NCBI RefSeq assembly: GCF_050916235.1
Contig: NZ_CP104854.1
Coordinates: forward strand, 4,030,001-4,094,000
Direction: 5' to 3'
DNA length: 64,000 bases
Origin: Maridesulfovibrio sp050916235
GTDB lineage: Bacteria; Desulfobacterota; Desulfovibrionia; Desulfovibrionales; Desulfovibrionaceae
In this document: positions 25,175 to 34,745 of the stretch, piece by piece
Numbering within the stretch: the stretch's first letter is position 1
Layout: every line of letters starts with the position of its first letter
Program-made: the position numbers and the translations under genes
The notes under the pieces: generated by a model
Seen by the model: only the letters and a program-made list of their open reading frames with translations
Database searches by the model: none
Told to the model about the DNA's origin: nothing

Positions 25175-26311
25175 GTGTCCATTTTAAGCGTATTTAAAAA
25201 GAAAAAGACGGTGTCCGATAATCGGGCACCGTCTTATTCTTCTGAGAATTCAAAAGGTCGCACCGGGCTGCCAGATACCCGTGCTGCCATTGATGAGCTT
25301 AGCAAGGTGGTCAAGGATATTCCCGAGGCCGTCGAGATTTATCTTGCGCTGGGTAACCTTTACCGCTCACAGGGTGAAATCGAGCGTGCCGCCCAGATCA
25401 GGAACAGTCTTATTCTGCGCCCCGGTCTTGCGCCTGAAACCAAAGCCCGCGCCCTTTATGAACTTGGTCGTGATTTCAGTCGCGGCGGTTTTCTGGACCG
25501 GGCGGTAAATGCATTTGACAAAGCCCGTGAAATTGTGGGGGATTCTCCTGAAATTCTGACTGAATTAGCTGAAATTGCAGCACGAAGCCGCGAATTTGAA
25601 AAGGCTGCATCTTTTTATTCCGACCTTGCCCAGCCTGTTCAGGAGGCTCATTATCTTGCCCGTCAGGCTGAAGATGAATTCAATGAAGGTGAAGACGCCA
25701 AGGCTCACCGTACTTTGGGCAAGGCATTAAAAATTTCTCCCAACTCCGCAGAGGCCTGGCTTCTGGTTCTGACCAGACTAAAAAAAGAAGGTTCTCTTGA
25801 GGAGTTCACCGCCCGTTTCAAGGAAGCCCTTGCGCAGGTTCCCATTAAATTGAGATTTGTTCTGATTGAAGGGCTTCTGGCTGATTCTCTTGTCTTCGGC
25901 GACACTCCGATACCAAAAATGGATGAAAGTCAGGATCGCAGCTTTCCCTTTTATAAAGTGATGGTTGAAGAAATTGAAAGATCAGATTCCGACGTGATCA
26001 TGCACTATTACGGAGCAAGGCTGCTGCAGCTTTGCGGTCGCGAAGAGGAGGCCGGAGTCTGGCTGGAGAAGACTCTGATGCTGAATCAGAATTTCTGGCT
26101 GGCTAGGCTGGAGCTGTTCAGAATAGCCCAGACCAAGCAGCAGTTGACCCCGTCTTTTAAGAATCAACTTGAATTTTTTGTTAATATTGCCAGAAAAGTA
26201 CAGAGATTTACCTGTTCAAGTTGCGGTATCAAGCGCGATAGAATATTTTTCATTTGTCCGAGATGCCGCAGTTGGCACTCCATCACGTTCCGTAAAGAAC
26301 TGAACCAGTAA
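25175..26311 (+). CDS. LapB-like TPR protein with C-terminal zinc ribbon
   Basis: The 378-residue protein has TPR hairpins (about residues 35-330) and ends in a rubredoxin-like zinc ribbon, CSSCGIKRDR...CPRCRSWHSI. This is the architecture of LapB (YciM), which brings LpxC to the FtsH protease and thus sets lipopolysaccharide level. Unlike E. coli LapB, the N-terminus (MSILSVFKKKKTV) has no membrane helix. It follows lapA, so the role fits, but it may depend on LapA for membrane placement. The start is GTG 25175, with GGAG six bases upstream. Confidence 0.85.
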   Translation: MSILSVFKKKKTVSDNRAPSYSSENSKGRTGLPDTRAAIDELSKVVKDIPEAVEIYLALGNLYRSQGEIERAAQIRNSLILRPGLAPETKARALYELGRDFSRGGFLDRAVNAFDKAREIVGDSPEILTELAEIAARSREFEKAASFYSDLAQPVQEAHYLARQAEDEFNEGEDAKAHRTLGKALKISPNSAEAWLLVLTRLKKEGSLEEFTARFKEALAQVPIKLRFVLIEGLLADSLVFGDTPIPKMDESQDRSFPFYKVMVEEIERSDSDVIMHYYGARLLQLCGREEEAGVWLEKTLMLNQNFWLARLELFRIAQTKQQLTPSFKNQLEFFVNIARKVQRFTCSSCGIKRDRIFFICPRCRSWHSITFRKELNQ

Positions 26312-26326
26312 GCCCCATATATTATT

Positions 26327-28984
26327 GTGAGCACACAAAAACTCACCCCCATGTTTCAGCAGTACCTTGAAATCAAGGAAGAGCATCCTGATTCCCTGCT
26401 TTTTTTTCGCATGGGGGACTTCTATGAATTGTTTTTCGAGGATGCCGAAGTAGCGGCCCGGGAACTTCAGATCACCCTGACCTGCCGTAATCCCAATTCC
26501 GAATCCAAGATACCCATGTGCGGTGTCCCGCATCATGCTGCGCGGGCTTATATCTCTCAGCTGGTTGAAAAGGGTTTCACAGTTACCATCTGTGACCAGA
26601 TTGAGGATCCAAAACAGGCGAAAGGGCTCGTAAAAAGAGCGGTAACCTATGTTTATACGCCTGGAACCGTTATTGAAGACGACACCCTTAGCGCCAAGTC
26701 CAACAATTTTCTCTCCGCCCTGCTCTGGGATGAATCCAAATCCTCCGGCGGATTGGCCTGGATGGATTTTTCAACCGGTCAGTGGAGCGGACTTCAAAGC
26801 AAGAACGAAACCGAGCTCTGGCAATGGGCCCTTAAAGTCAATCCCCGCGAAATGATTCTTCCGCAGGGTAAAGGTATTCCTCCGCAGTACTGCGACATTG
26901 ATGCCCGCATCACCCCTGCCCCTTCTGCCGGATATTTCAACCTGAAGTCCGCACAGGACAGAATCCTCGAAGTACAGAAAGTGGCCGACCTCGCATCTCT
27001 TGACCTTGAGGATAAGCCGCAACTGACTCAGGCCTGTGGAGCCCTTCTCGCTTATCTTCGGCAGACACAGATGCAGGAATTTACCCATCTTGGCGAATTC
27101 AATGTGCTTAACCTTTCGAAATTCATGATTCTCGATGAGGTTACCGAGCGCAACCTTGAACTTTTCAAGCGTCTTGATGGTCGAAAAGGACGCGGAACTC
27201 TGCTGGCTGTACTCGATAAGACAATCACCCCCATGGGCGGACGCCTTCTGGCCGAACGCCTGAAGCAGCCGTGGAGAGATCTCGTTCCCATTGAACAGAA
27301 TCAGCGCGCTGTTTCATTCTTTTTTGAGGACGATTCTCTTAGAGCCCGTGTGCGGGAACTTTTGGCAACTGTTTACGATCTTGAACGTCTTTCCACTCGT
27401 GTTGTGCTCGGACGGGCAACCCCCAAGGACTTCATCGGGCTTCGTCAAAGCCTTAAGACACTGCCTCCAATTCAGGAGTTTCTGATTACCGCAACCCGTA
27501 CATGCGAGGAAGACGGTCGGGCTATGGCTCCAAAGCTGCGTACAATTGTCTCGCAGTGGGACAATATGAGGGATGTTGAAGACCTGCTTGAGAAATCCCT
27601 TGTAGATAGTCCACCGCCGGTAATCACTGAAGGCGGACTGTTCAAGACCGGATTCAATTCCGAACTCGATGAGCTTATCCAGTTGACCGAGCACGGTGAA
27701 TCCACCCTTTCAGACCTGCTTGAGCATGAGAAACAGGTTAATGATCTGCCAAAACTCAAGCTGGGTTACAACAAGGTTTTCGGTTATTATTTTGAGCTTT
27801 CCAAGGCCTTTAAGGGACAGGTACCTGATTATTTCGAACGTCGTCAGACTCTTGTAAACAGTGAACGGTACATTACTCCGCAGTTGAAGGAACTTGAGGA
27901 AAAACTTCTTTCCGCCTCTGAAAAGCGCAAGACTTTGGAATACAACATGTTCCAGAAAATTCGTGAAGAGGTCGCGGGCAACCGCAGCAGATTTATGTTC
28001 ATGGCCGATGCGGTCGCCGGAATTGATTTCTGGCAGGGTCTGGCCGAAGCCGCCAGAGTGAACCGCTGGGTCTGCCCGGAAGTTCATGCCGGAATGGAAG
28101 TCATTATTGAAGAGGGACGTCATCCGGTCGTTGAAGCTGTTCAGGGATCGGCCAACTATATTCCTAATTCACTGACCATTGATGAAAAAAGACGGATTTT
28201 GCTCATTACCGGCCCCAACATGGCAGGTAAATCAACCGTTCTGCGGCAGGTGGCCCTTATGGGCATTATGGCGCAGATCGGGTCATACATTCCAGCCGGT
28301 AAGGGCCGGATAGGACTCATGGACCGCGTCTTTTCAAGGGTCGGAGCTTCGGACAATCTGGCGCAGGGACAGTCCACTTTCATGGTTGAGATGATGGAGA
28401 CAGCGCGCATCCTGCGGCAGGCTTCCATGCGCAGTCTCGTAATCCTTGATGAAATCGGTCGTGGGACTAGCACTTTTGACGGTCTTGCCCTTGCATGGGC
28501 CGTCGTTGAAGAACTCTCCCGCCGGGCCAAGGGCGGTATCAGGACACTTTTCGCCACCCATTATCACGAACTGACTTCCCTTGAAGGTGTTATCGAGGGA
28601 CTGCGCAATTTCAATATTGCTGTTCGGGAATGGAAAGGTGACATTCTTTTCCTGCGACGGCTGGTTCCCGGCCCGGCTGACAAGAGTTACGGTATTGAAG
28701 TAGCCAGGCTTGCCGGGGTGCCCAAACCTGTAGTAGTCAGGGCAAGGGAGATTCTTGCTGAGCTGGAGGAAAAGTCCAGAACCAGCGGAGAACATGCACC
28801 GCGCACAACTGCTGTGCAGTCCATCCTGCCCGGTATGCTCTGCTCCGGCAGCAGCAATAAGGAAGCTCCGCCTGAAGATCATGCGATTGTAAAGGAATTG
28901 CGCAATCTTGACGTGAACGGACTTTCGCCTATAGAAGCCCTTACTCTGCTTAATCAGTGGAAAAAATCACTGGGAGACAATTGA
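26327..28984 (+). CDS. mutS: DNA mismatch repair protein MutS
   Basis: Full-length MutS of 885 residues recognises mismatches and starts repair. The N-terminal mismatch-binding motif is FFRMGDFYELF near residue 27, which holds the Phe-X-Glu wedge. The Walker A site is GPNMAGKST near 628, Walker B VILDEIGRGTSTFDG near 705, followed by ATHYHEL. The start is GTG 26327 with no good Shine-Dalgarno, 15 bp after the lapB-like gene. The stop overlaps the start of the lipoprotein gene by one base. Confidence 0.97.
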   Translation: MSTQKLTPMFQQYLEIKEEHPDSLLFFRMGDFYELFFEDAEVAARELQITLTCRNPNSESKIPMCGVPHHAARAYISQLVEKGFTVTICDQIEDPKQAKGLVKRAVTYVYTPGTVIEDDTLSAKSNNFLSALLWDESKSSGGLAWMDFSTGQWSGLQSKNETELWQWALKVNPREMILPQGKGIPPQYCDIDARITPAPSAGYFNLKSAQDRILEVQKVADLASLDLEDKPQLTQACGALLAYLRQTQMQEFTHLGEFNVLNLSKFMILDEVTERNLELFKRLDGRKGRGTLLAVLDKTITPMGGRLLAERLKQPWRDLVPIEQNQRAVSFFFEDDSLRARVRELLATVYDLERLSTRVVLGRATPKDFIGLRQSLKTLPPIQEFLITATRTCEEDGRAMAPKLRTIVSQWDNMRDVEDLLEKSLVDSPPPVITEGGLFKTGFNSELDELIQLTEHGESTLSDLLEHEKQVNDLPKLKLGYNKVFGYYFELSKAFKGQVPDYFERRQTLVNSERYITPQLKELEEKLLSASEKRKTLEYNMFQKIREEVAGNRSRFMFMADAVAGIDFWQGLAEAARVNRWVCPEVHAGMEVIIEEGRHPVVEAVQGSANYIPNSLTIDEKRRILLITGPNMAGKSTVLRQVALMGIMAQIGSYIPAGKGRIGLMDRVFSRVGASDNLAQGQSTFMVEMMETARILRQASMRSLVILDEIGRGTSTFDGLALAWAVVEELSRRAKGGIRTLFATHYHELTSLEGVIEGLRNFNIAVREWKGDILFLRRLVPGPADKSYGIEVARLAGVPKPVVVRAREILAELEEKSRTSGEHAPRTTAVQSILPGMLCSGSSNKEAPPEDHAIVKELRNLDVNGLSPIEALTLLNQWKKSLGDN

Positions 28985-29436
28985 TGAAATTTCAGTTTTT
29001 AGGAAAAAGAATGCTGTTGGCTGTCCTTGCGGTATTTATTCTTGCCGGATCAGGCTGCGGTGTTTCGGAATGGCCTTCGCCACAGAAAAGTGATGACCTG
29101 TTCACTTTCACTTCAGTCGAGGGGCGCAGGGTCGGAGAATGCTTAAAAGTGGTAGTAAAGGTTGACGGCGCATATAAAAATGTAGACAATTTGAGCCTTC
29201 AATTCCAAGCCGACGGTTCCGGTCCCGGAGAAGGCTGTCCCACCTGTCCTTTCTTCCCGGCAATCAGAAAAGAATTTGTTCCCGGTTCCGAAGGTATTCA
29301 ATCTGACGGCCCCACTTTCGTATTCAGCGAATGTGGACTTGATCCCTCAAAAAGCTATCGTTGGAGAGTTGTAGCACGCAACGTCTACGACACACTCGGA
29401 GTAGTCATCTCCGACGTGTACACAGCTGCACCCTAA
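28984..29436 (+). CDS. Putative lipoprotein of unknown function
   Basis: A 150-residue protein with a hydrophobic leader (MLLAVLAVFILAGSGC) and a Cys near residue 25 that could be lipidated, although the residue pattern before it (GSG) is not a classic lipobox. The mature part contains GEGCPTCPFFPA and ends with a beta-rich stretch (SYRWRVVARNVYDTLG) like a fibronectin-type fold. It overlaps the mutS stop by one base and lies 24 bp before lysA. I do not recognise a family. Confidence 0.75.
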   Translation: MKFQFLGKRMLLAVLAVFILAGSGCGVSEWPSPQKSDDLFTFTSVEGRRVGECLKVVVKVDGAYKNVDNLSLQFQADGSGPGEGCPTCPFFPAIRKEFVPGSEGIQSDGPTFVFSECGLDPSKSYRWRVVARNVYDTLGVVISDVYTAAP

Positions 29437-29460
29437 TCCCAAATATGGAGCCTTTCCGCA

Positions 29461-30699
29461 ATGCATCATTTTGAATTCAAAGATAATGTTCTTCACGCTG
29501 AAAACATCAGCATTCCTGAACTTGCCAATGAGTATGGCACTCCCCTTTATGTCTACTCCGCCGCTACCCTGCGTAGACATTTTGAGGCCTTTGATTCCGC
29601 GTTTACCGGTCTGGATCACATGACCTGTTACTCGGTAAAGGCAAACTCCAACCTGAGCGTTCTCAAGCTGCTTGCAGAACAGGGCGCGGGTATGGACATT
29701 GTTTCCGGCGGTGAGCTTTTCCGCGCCCTTAAGGCCGGTGTTCCCTCCAGCAAGATCGTGTATTCCGGTGTGGGCAAAAAAGCTTATGAGATTGCAGAAG
29801 CCCTCAAGGCCGATATTCTCATGTTCAACGTCGAATCCGTATCTGAAATGCACAAGATCAACGAAGTTGCTGCGTCCATGAACAAGACTGCACGCATCAG
29901 CTTCCGCATCAACCCGGATGTTGATCCCAAAACCCATCCGTATATTTCTACCGGGATGAAGAAAAACAAGTTCGGCCTTGATATGGAAACCGCAAAGGAA
30001 GCTTACAAGACAGCCAAAGAGCTTTCCAATATCAACCCTGTAGGCATGGACTGCCACATAGGTTCACAGCTGACCACTATTGAGCCTTTCCTTGAAGCCC
30101 TCGACAAGCTGCTTGCATTCAGGGACGAACTTCATGAAATGGGTGTCGAGATTGAGCACCTTGACCTTGGCGGCGGTCTGGGCATCACCTACGATGCTGA
30201 GACTCCTCCTCATCCCAAAGAGTTCGGTGAAGCTCTCAGCAAGGCTCTCGCCGGAAAAAAACTTAAAGTGATCCTTGAACCGGGCCGTGTTATCGCAGGT
30301 AATGCAGGCATTCTCGTTGCCGAAGTCATCTACACCAAGAAGACTCCCACAAAGGATTTCCTTATTGTGGATGCAGCAATGAACGATCTGGTACGCCCTT
30401 CCCTGTACCAGTCTCACCATACCATTGATGAAGTTGTTAAGAACGCCCGTCCGGAAGTGGATTACGATGTTGTAGGGCCCATCTGCGAGTCCGGAGACTT
30501 TCTTGCCAAGGACCGCAAACTTCCTGAGATGAAGCAGGGTGAGCTGTTGGCAGTTTATTCTGCCGGTGCGTACGGTTTCTCCATGTCTTCCAACTACAAC
30601 TCACGCCTGAGAGCTGCCGAGATTATTGTAGATGGAGACGAGGTCATCGTAGCCCGCAGAAGGGAAACCTACGAAGATCTGCTCAATCTTGAAGCTTAA
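29461..30699 (+). CDS. lysA: Diaminopimelate decarboxylase
   Basis: The 412-residue PLP enzyme catalyses the last step of lysine synthesis, meso-diaminopimelate to lysine. CYSVKANSNLSVL near residue 60 holds the PLP lysine; GMDIVSGGEL, HIGSQ, LDLGGGLGITY, LEPGRVIAGNAG and GPICESGDFLAKDR are all present. GGAG lies 10 bp before the ATG. With dapL in the same window it completes the lysine branch. Confidence 0.97.
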   Translation: MHHFEFKDNVLHAENISIPELANEYGTPLYVYSAATLRRHFEAFDSAFTGLDHMTCYSVKANSNLSVLKLLAEQGAGMDIVSGGELFRALKAGVPSSKIVYSGVGKKAYEIAEALKADILMFNVESVSEMHKINEVAASMNKTARISFRINPDVDPKTHPYISTGMKKNKFGLDMETAKEAYKTAKELSNINPVGMDCHIGSQLTTIEPFLEALDKLLAFRDELHEMGVEIEHLDLGGGLGITYDAETPPHPKEFGEALSKALAGKKLKVILEPGRVIAGNAGILVAEVIYTKKTPTKDFLIVDAAMNDLVRPSLYQSHHTIDEVVKNARPEVDYDVVGPICESGDFLAKDRKLPEMKQGELLAVYSAGAYGFSMSSNYNSRLRAAEIIVDGDEVIVARRRETYEDLLNLEA

Positions 30700-30710
30700 T
30701 CCGTATGAAA

Positions 30711-30749
30711 CCGCGAACAGGGAGTCCGTGAGGGCTTCTCTGTTCGCGG
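30711..30749. repeat. Inverted repeat after lysA
   Basis: CCGCGAACAG (30711-30720) pairs perfectly with CTGTTCGCGG (30740-30749). No T run follows, so it may be an mRNA 3'-end stabiliser or part of a composite terminator with the hairpin at 30811. Confidence 0.6.
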
Positions 30750-30810
30750 ATGCTTCAGGCTGACCCGGTAGGCACGCCTTGATGAAATCTTCTGGCCAAA
30801 CCCGTCTGGA

Positions 30811-30836
30811 TTCCCCGCTTGGGGATTTTGTTTTTT
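30811..30836 (+). terminator. Probable terminator between lysA and rsmE
   Basis: A short stem, TCCCC/GGGGA around GCTT, is followed by TTTTGTTTTTT. The T-rich tract lies just before the rsmE ribosome-binding region, so an attenuator role is also possible. Confidence 0.6.
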
Positions 30837-30857
30837 AAGGAGCTGAGGGCTGAATTC

Positions 30858-31583
30858 ATGTCCCGACTTAATTCATTTTATCTTGCACCGGAAAACTGGA
30901 AGGAACCCTTCATTCTTGAGGGTGGAGAAGCCAGGCACATGTCCAAGGTCCTGCGGACCCGTCAGGGCGATAAAGTCCGTCTTTTTGATGGGTGCGGACG
31001 CGAAGGATTTTTTATTGTCTCGGAAATTTCGAAATCAAATGCCGTTCTGGATCAGATTGAAGAAGACAGTTGTACCGACACCAGAGGTTTGACTCTGGCT
31101 ATTGGTTGGAATAAGTCATCAAGACGCGGGTGGATACTTGAAAAAGCTGTTGAATTGGAAGCAAAGGGACTTATATTCTTTCAAAGTGAATTCAGCCAGG
31201 GCAAGGTTCCTGTTGAAAACAAGGATACATGGCTAGAAAAATTGGTTGCGGCAGCCAAGCAGTGCGGTAATCCGTGGCTACCGGATGTACAGACCGTGCC
31301 CGGATCCGTGGCTACACTGATAGAAGCCTGTTCCGGATACGACAACAAACTTTTTTTGTGGGAAAAAGCCGATTCCAGCGATTTTCCTGATTTTTCCGAT
31401 ATTGGAAGGGAATCAACCATTGCCGTGATCGGTCCTGAGGGCGGCTTCAGTCAGCGTGAAGCTGAATTGCTTCTGGATAACGGATTCAAGCCTTGTAGTC
31501 TTGGTAAGTCCATCCTTCGCTGGGAGACTGCCGCCCTGCTCTGCATGGGTGCGGCATATCTGGAAAGACAGAAGAACGGTTAA
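30858..31583 (+). CDS. rsmE: 16S rRNA (uracil1498-N3)-methyltransferase
   Basis: This 241-residue SPOUT-class methyltransferase modifies U1498 of 16S rRNA. The N-terminal PUA-like domain (GEARHMSKVLRTRQGDKVRLFDG) and the knotted C-terminal domain (AIGPEGGFSQREAELL-like VIGPEGGFS, LGKSILRWETAALLCMGA) are clear. I start at ATG 30858 with GAGGG upstream; an in-frame start 13 codons earlier lies in the terminator T-run. A gap of about 100 bp separates it from rarA. Confidence 0.93.
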   Translation: MSRLNSFYLAPENWKEPFILEGGEARHMSKVLRTRQGDKVRLFDGCGREGFFIVSEISKSNAVLDQIEEDSCTDTRGLTLAIGWNKSSRRGWILEKAVELEAKGLIFFQSEFSQGKVPVENKDTWLEKLVAAAKQCGNPWLPDVQTVPGSVATLIEACSGYDNKLFLWEKADSSDFPDFSDIGRESTIAVIGPEGGFSQREAELLLDNGFKPCSLGKSILRWETAALLCMGAAYLERQKNG

Positions 31584-31688
31584 GACTGATAATTGAGAAG
31601 TTAAAAGGTCTTTGCTGGCAGAATTCATTATCATACAGTGTCTGACTGCCCGAGATGAATGTTATCAATAACCGGCGGAGGCTTTCAA

Positions 31689-32954
31689 ATGAAATTAGAA
31701 TTGACTGACAACCAGCCTCTGGCTGATCGCATACGCCCCAATAACATAGACGAGTTTGTGGGGCAGAATCATATCCGTGAGCGAATTGAAGCTTTTGAGC
31801 GTTCCAAACGGTTGCCTAGTCTGTTACTTTTCGGGCCTCCTGGTTGTGGTAAATCAACTCTTGCCCTTCTGCTGGCCAGATCAACGGGGCGTCATTTCGT
31901 GCGAATCAGTGCTCCGGAGGCCGGGATTGCCTCGCTTCGTAAACAGCTTGCCGGAATGGATATTCTCATTCTCGATGAGCTGCACAGATTTTCCAAAGCG
32001 CAGCAGGATTTTTTTCTGCCAATATTGGAATCCGGCGAAATCACCCTGCTCGCAACCACTACCGAAAACCCTTCCTTCAGTGTGACCCGTCAGTTATTGT
32101 CGCGGTTGCATGTTCTACGGCTCCGTCCGTTAACAAAAGTTGACCTGATCGCAATATGCAAACGGGCCTGTGAGGAGCTTGACCTTTCACTTAGTGCTGA
32201 CAGCCTGAATCTTATTTCTTCTCTGTCCGGTGGTGATGGGCGTACCCTGCTGAACCTTCTGGAATACACCTCACACCTTCCTGAAGAAAAGCGTGAGGTT
32301 GAAAGACTCCGTTCCATCCTCCCCGATACGGTTATCCGGGGAGACAGGGACGGAGATTCCCATTACGAGTTAGCTTCCGCCCTGATCAAATCCATTCGCG
32401 GCAGTGATCCGGATGCTGCGCTTTATTACCTTGGGTGTTTGATTGAGAGCGGTGAAGATCCGAAATTTATCACCCGCAGACTGATTATTTCCGCTGGTGA
32501 GGATGTTGGACTGGCTGACCCTTATGCCATGACCCTTGCGGTTTCCTGCCAGCAGGCAGTTGAGTTCATAGGTATGCCTGAGGGATTTATCCCAATGTCG
32601 GAGACCGTAGTTTATCTCGCTCTCGCCCCAAAGAGTAACAGTACTTATGCCGCCTATCACACGGTGAAGCAGGAAATTCGCCAGAATGGAATGCTTCCAG
32701 TCCCACTGCATCTTCGTAATGCGACAACCAGCTTGCAAAAGGAATGGGGTTATGGCCGCAATTACAAATATCCTCATTCTTTTCCAAAGGGGTATGTGGA
32801 GCAGGACTATCTACCTCCTGAAATTTCTGATCGCACTTTTTATGTTCCTAAAGAGCAGGGAGAAGAGCCGCGTCTAAATTCCTGGCTGCATGGACAGCGG
32901 CGTTCGATACGGCAACGTAGCGAGGTTCCTCCTCCTTCGGGCAGGAAGAAGTAA
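31689..32954 (+). CDS. rarA: Replication-associated recombination protein RarA
   Basis: A 421-residue AAA+ ATPase of the RarA/MgsA (WRNIP1) family that acts at stalled replication forks. Walker A is GPPGCGKST near residue 48, Walker B LILDELHRF near 95, followed by LLATTTENPSFSVT and the C-terminal MgsA domain (SEDPKFITRRLI-like, SAGEDVGLADPYAM, YKYPHSFPKGYVEQDYLP). I start at ATG 31689, which has GGAGG upstream. It is followed 76 bp later by the PAS kinase. Confidence 0.95.
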   Translation: MKLELTDNQPLADRIRPNNIDEFVGQNHIRERIEAFERSKRLPSLLLFGPPGCGKSTLALLLARSTGRHFVRISAPEAGIASLRKQLAGMDILILDELHRFSKAQQDFFLPILESGEITLLATTTENPSFSVTRQLLSRLHVLRLRPLTKVDLIAICKRACEELDLSLSADSLNLISSLSGGDGRTLLNLLEYTSHLPEEKREVERLRSILPDTVIRGDRDGDSHYELASALIKSIRGSDPDAALYYLGCLIESGEDPKFITRRLIISAGEDVGLADPYAMTLAVSCQQAVEFIGMPEGFIPMSETVVYLALAPKSNSTYAAYHTVKQEIRQNGMLPVPLHLRNATTSLQKEWGYGRNYKYPHSFPKGYVEQDYLPPEISDRTFYVPKEQGEEPRLNSWLHGQRRSIRQRSEVPPPSGRKK

Positions 32955-33030
32955 AGATCTTTCATAGTGATTGCCTGACTCTGACGAGGGATGTATAGTT
33001 ATAAATAAACCTTCTCAGCAGGATGCGGTC

Positions 33031-34143
33031 ATGGCTTCATTTAATTCTCTAGTTGTTGAAAATATTATTGAAAGTATCGATGTCGGGTTGATGGTCATTT
33101 CTCATGAGGGGAGAATCGTCTACCTCAACAGAGCCGTGTGCAATATACTTGATCTTAGCTGTGACAAACATATAGGTTTCGGATGGGGAGAACTGTTCAT
33201 TACAGATGAAACCTCCAACGCAGAATTCAATCAAGTTATTCTGGATGTTATAAATGAGCAGACGATAGGACTGAAACATGTTGTACCCTACAAAATCAAA
33301 GGTAGGGAATGCCCCAAAAGACTTTCGATAACGTCATCCTTTCTGACTGATAATGCCCAGACCGTGGGCATGGTATTTCTCTTCGAAGACATCACTGAAA
33401 TATACAATGCCGAGCAAAGGGAGAAAAGAATCCTTTCCCGCAATGCCGAGCTACAGAAGGAGCGGATTGAGGGACTAGATTCACTTGCTCAGGCTGTTGC
33501 TCATCAGGTTTTGAACCCCACTACCGTGATCGGGGGAATGGCAAATATAATTTCCCGGAAGCTACCAGAGGGCGATCCTCTCAAACAGGATGTTCAGATT
33601 ATTTCGGAAGAAGCATTGAAGCTCGAAGGGCTCGTTGCTGCCGTCAGGAATTATTCGGAGATTCCAAAACCTGTTCCCGTTGAAGTTGATACAGTTCAGC
33701 TTTTCAATGAAGCACATGAAAATGCTAACAGAATTTTAAAGCGCATCGGCGAATCCATTGAGATGAAGCTGGAATGTTCTGTCGAGAAGCTGTTTATTGG
33801 AAGAACGTTATTTCACATTGCAATTGTAGAACTGCTGCTGAATGCCAGCAATTTTACTCCGGAAAAAGTCACCGATGTACTGGTGAATGTGGAACGAAAG
33901 AGCGGGGTCATAGTTATCAGGATTATTGATCATGGAATGGGAATTGCCGAGCACCACCTAAAACATGTTCTTGATCCGTTCTTTTCTACTAAAGCTAAAG
34001 GTGTGGGTATGGGACTTTCACGTGTAAAGAAGATTGTATTTGAACATCAGGGCCAATTGAAAATTGAAAGCCCCGGTCCGGGTAAAGGAACAACTGTGAC
34101 GATCGAACTGCCCTGCCCTGACGCTGAATGCTGTGTTCGCTGA
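33031..34143 (+). CDS. PAS-domain sensor histidine kinase (soluble)
   Basis: A 370-residue kinase with one PAS domain (about 10-125), a dimerisation helix with an unusual H-box (AVAHQVLNPTTVIGG, His near residue 160) and a complete HATPase domain: ELLLNASNF (N box), DHGMGIAEHH (G1), KGVGMGLSRV (G2) and GKGTTVTIELP. No membrane segment is present, so it senses a cytoplasmic signal. I chose ATG 33031 because AGGA lies 7 bp upstream; a TTG 20 codons earlier has no such site. No response regulator is adjacent, so it is an orphan. Confidence 0.9.
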   Translation: MASFNSLVVENIIESIDVGLMVISHEGRIVYLNRAVCNILDLSCDKHIGFGWGELFITDETSNAEFNQVILDVINEQTIGLKHVVPYKIKGRECPKRLSITSSFLTDNAQTVGMVFLFEDITEIYNAEQREKRILSRNAELQKERIEGLDSLAQAVAHQVLNPTTVIGGMANIISRKLPEGDPLKQDVQIISEEALKLEGLVAAVRNYSEIPKPVPVEVDTVQLFNEAHENANRILKRIGESIEMKLECSVEKLFIGRTLFHIAIVELLLNASNFTPEKVTDVLVNVERKSGVIVIRIIDHGMGIAEHHLKHVLDPFFSTKAKGVGMGLSRVKKIVFEHQGQLKIESPGPGKGTTVTIELPCPDAECCVR

Positions 34144-34269
34144 AATACTTTTAGCCACCGTTGGCAATCAGATAGCCAAAACGAAAAGCTCATCAAATTA
34201 GTCCACTGAGAAACCCCCCAGCTATGCTGGGGGACCAGTAAAGTTTGACTTATGCGGGAGTAATATAAA

Positions 34270-34310
34270 GCCTCTCCTTGTGAGCTGCTCAAAGTGAGCA
34301 GAGGAGAGGC
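34270..34310 (+). promoter_or_regulatory. Hairpin hiding the tnpA ribosome-binding site
   Basis: GCCTCTCCT (34270-34278) pairs with AGGAGAGGC (34302-34310), with an inner stem CTGCTCA/TGAGCAG (34285-34301). The Shine-Dalgarno AGGAGAGG is wholly inside the stem, 4 bp before the ATG. Salmonella IS200 uses the same kind of leader hairpin to repress transposase. Confidence 0.75.
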
Positions 34311-34313
34311 TCT

Positions 34314-34745
34314 ATGAAGTGCAATTCAAGCCTATGCCATACAAAATGGGACTGCAAGTATCATGTTGTGTGGATACCGAAATGTCGACGCAAGGTGTTG
34401 TTTGGCAAACTGAAAAACTACTTGGGCGAGGTTTTTCATAAACTTGCGCGACAGCGCGAATGTATGATTCTGGAAGGCCACTTATGCAACGATCATGTGC
34501 ATATGTATATTGCTATCCCTCCCAAATATTCGGTAGCCCAAGTTGTTGGTTTTATAAAAGGTAAGAGCGCAATTCATATTGCTCGTGAAATCGAAGGCCG
34601 AGCACGCGGTTACGCTGGGCAAAGCTTTTGGGCCAGAGGATACTTTGTTTCTACCGTGGGTCGTGATGAAAAAGTGATTCGGGAGTACATTCGGAATCAG
34701 GAAAAAGAAGACCAACGGATTGAACAATTGAAATTCCGCCTTTAG
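34314..34745 (+). CDS. tnpA: IS200/IS605 family transposase TnpA
   Basis: A 143-residue HUH/Y1 transposase that cuts single-stranded DNA at the lagging strand. The HUH motif is seen in CNDHVHMYIAI near residue 60, the nucleophilic Tyr in VIREYIRNQEKED near 126, and the opening CKYHVVWIPKCRRKVLFG is typical of IS200. Length and motifs suggest an intact, possibly active enzyme, held down by its leader hairpin. Confidence 0.93.
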   Translation: MKCNSSLCHTKWDCKYHVVWIPKCRRKVLFGKLKNYLGEVFHKLARQRECMILEGHLCNDHVHMYIAIPPKYSVAQVVGFIKGKSAIHIAREIEGRARGYAGQSFWARGYFVSTVGRDEKVIREYIRNQEKEDQRIEQLKFRL

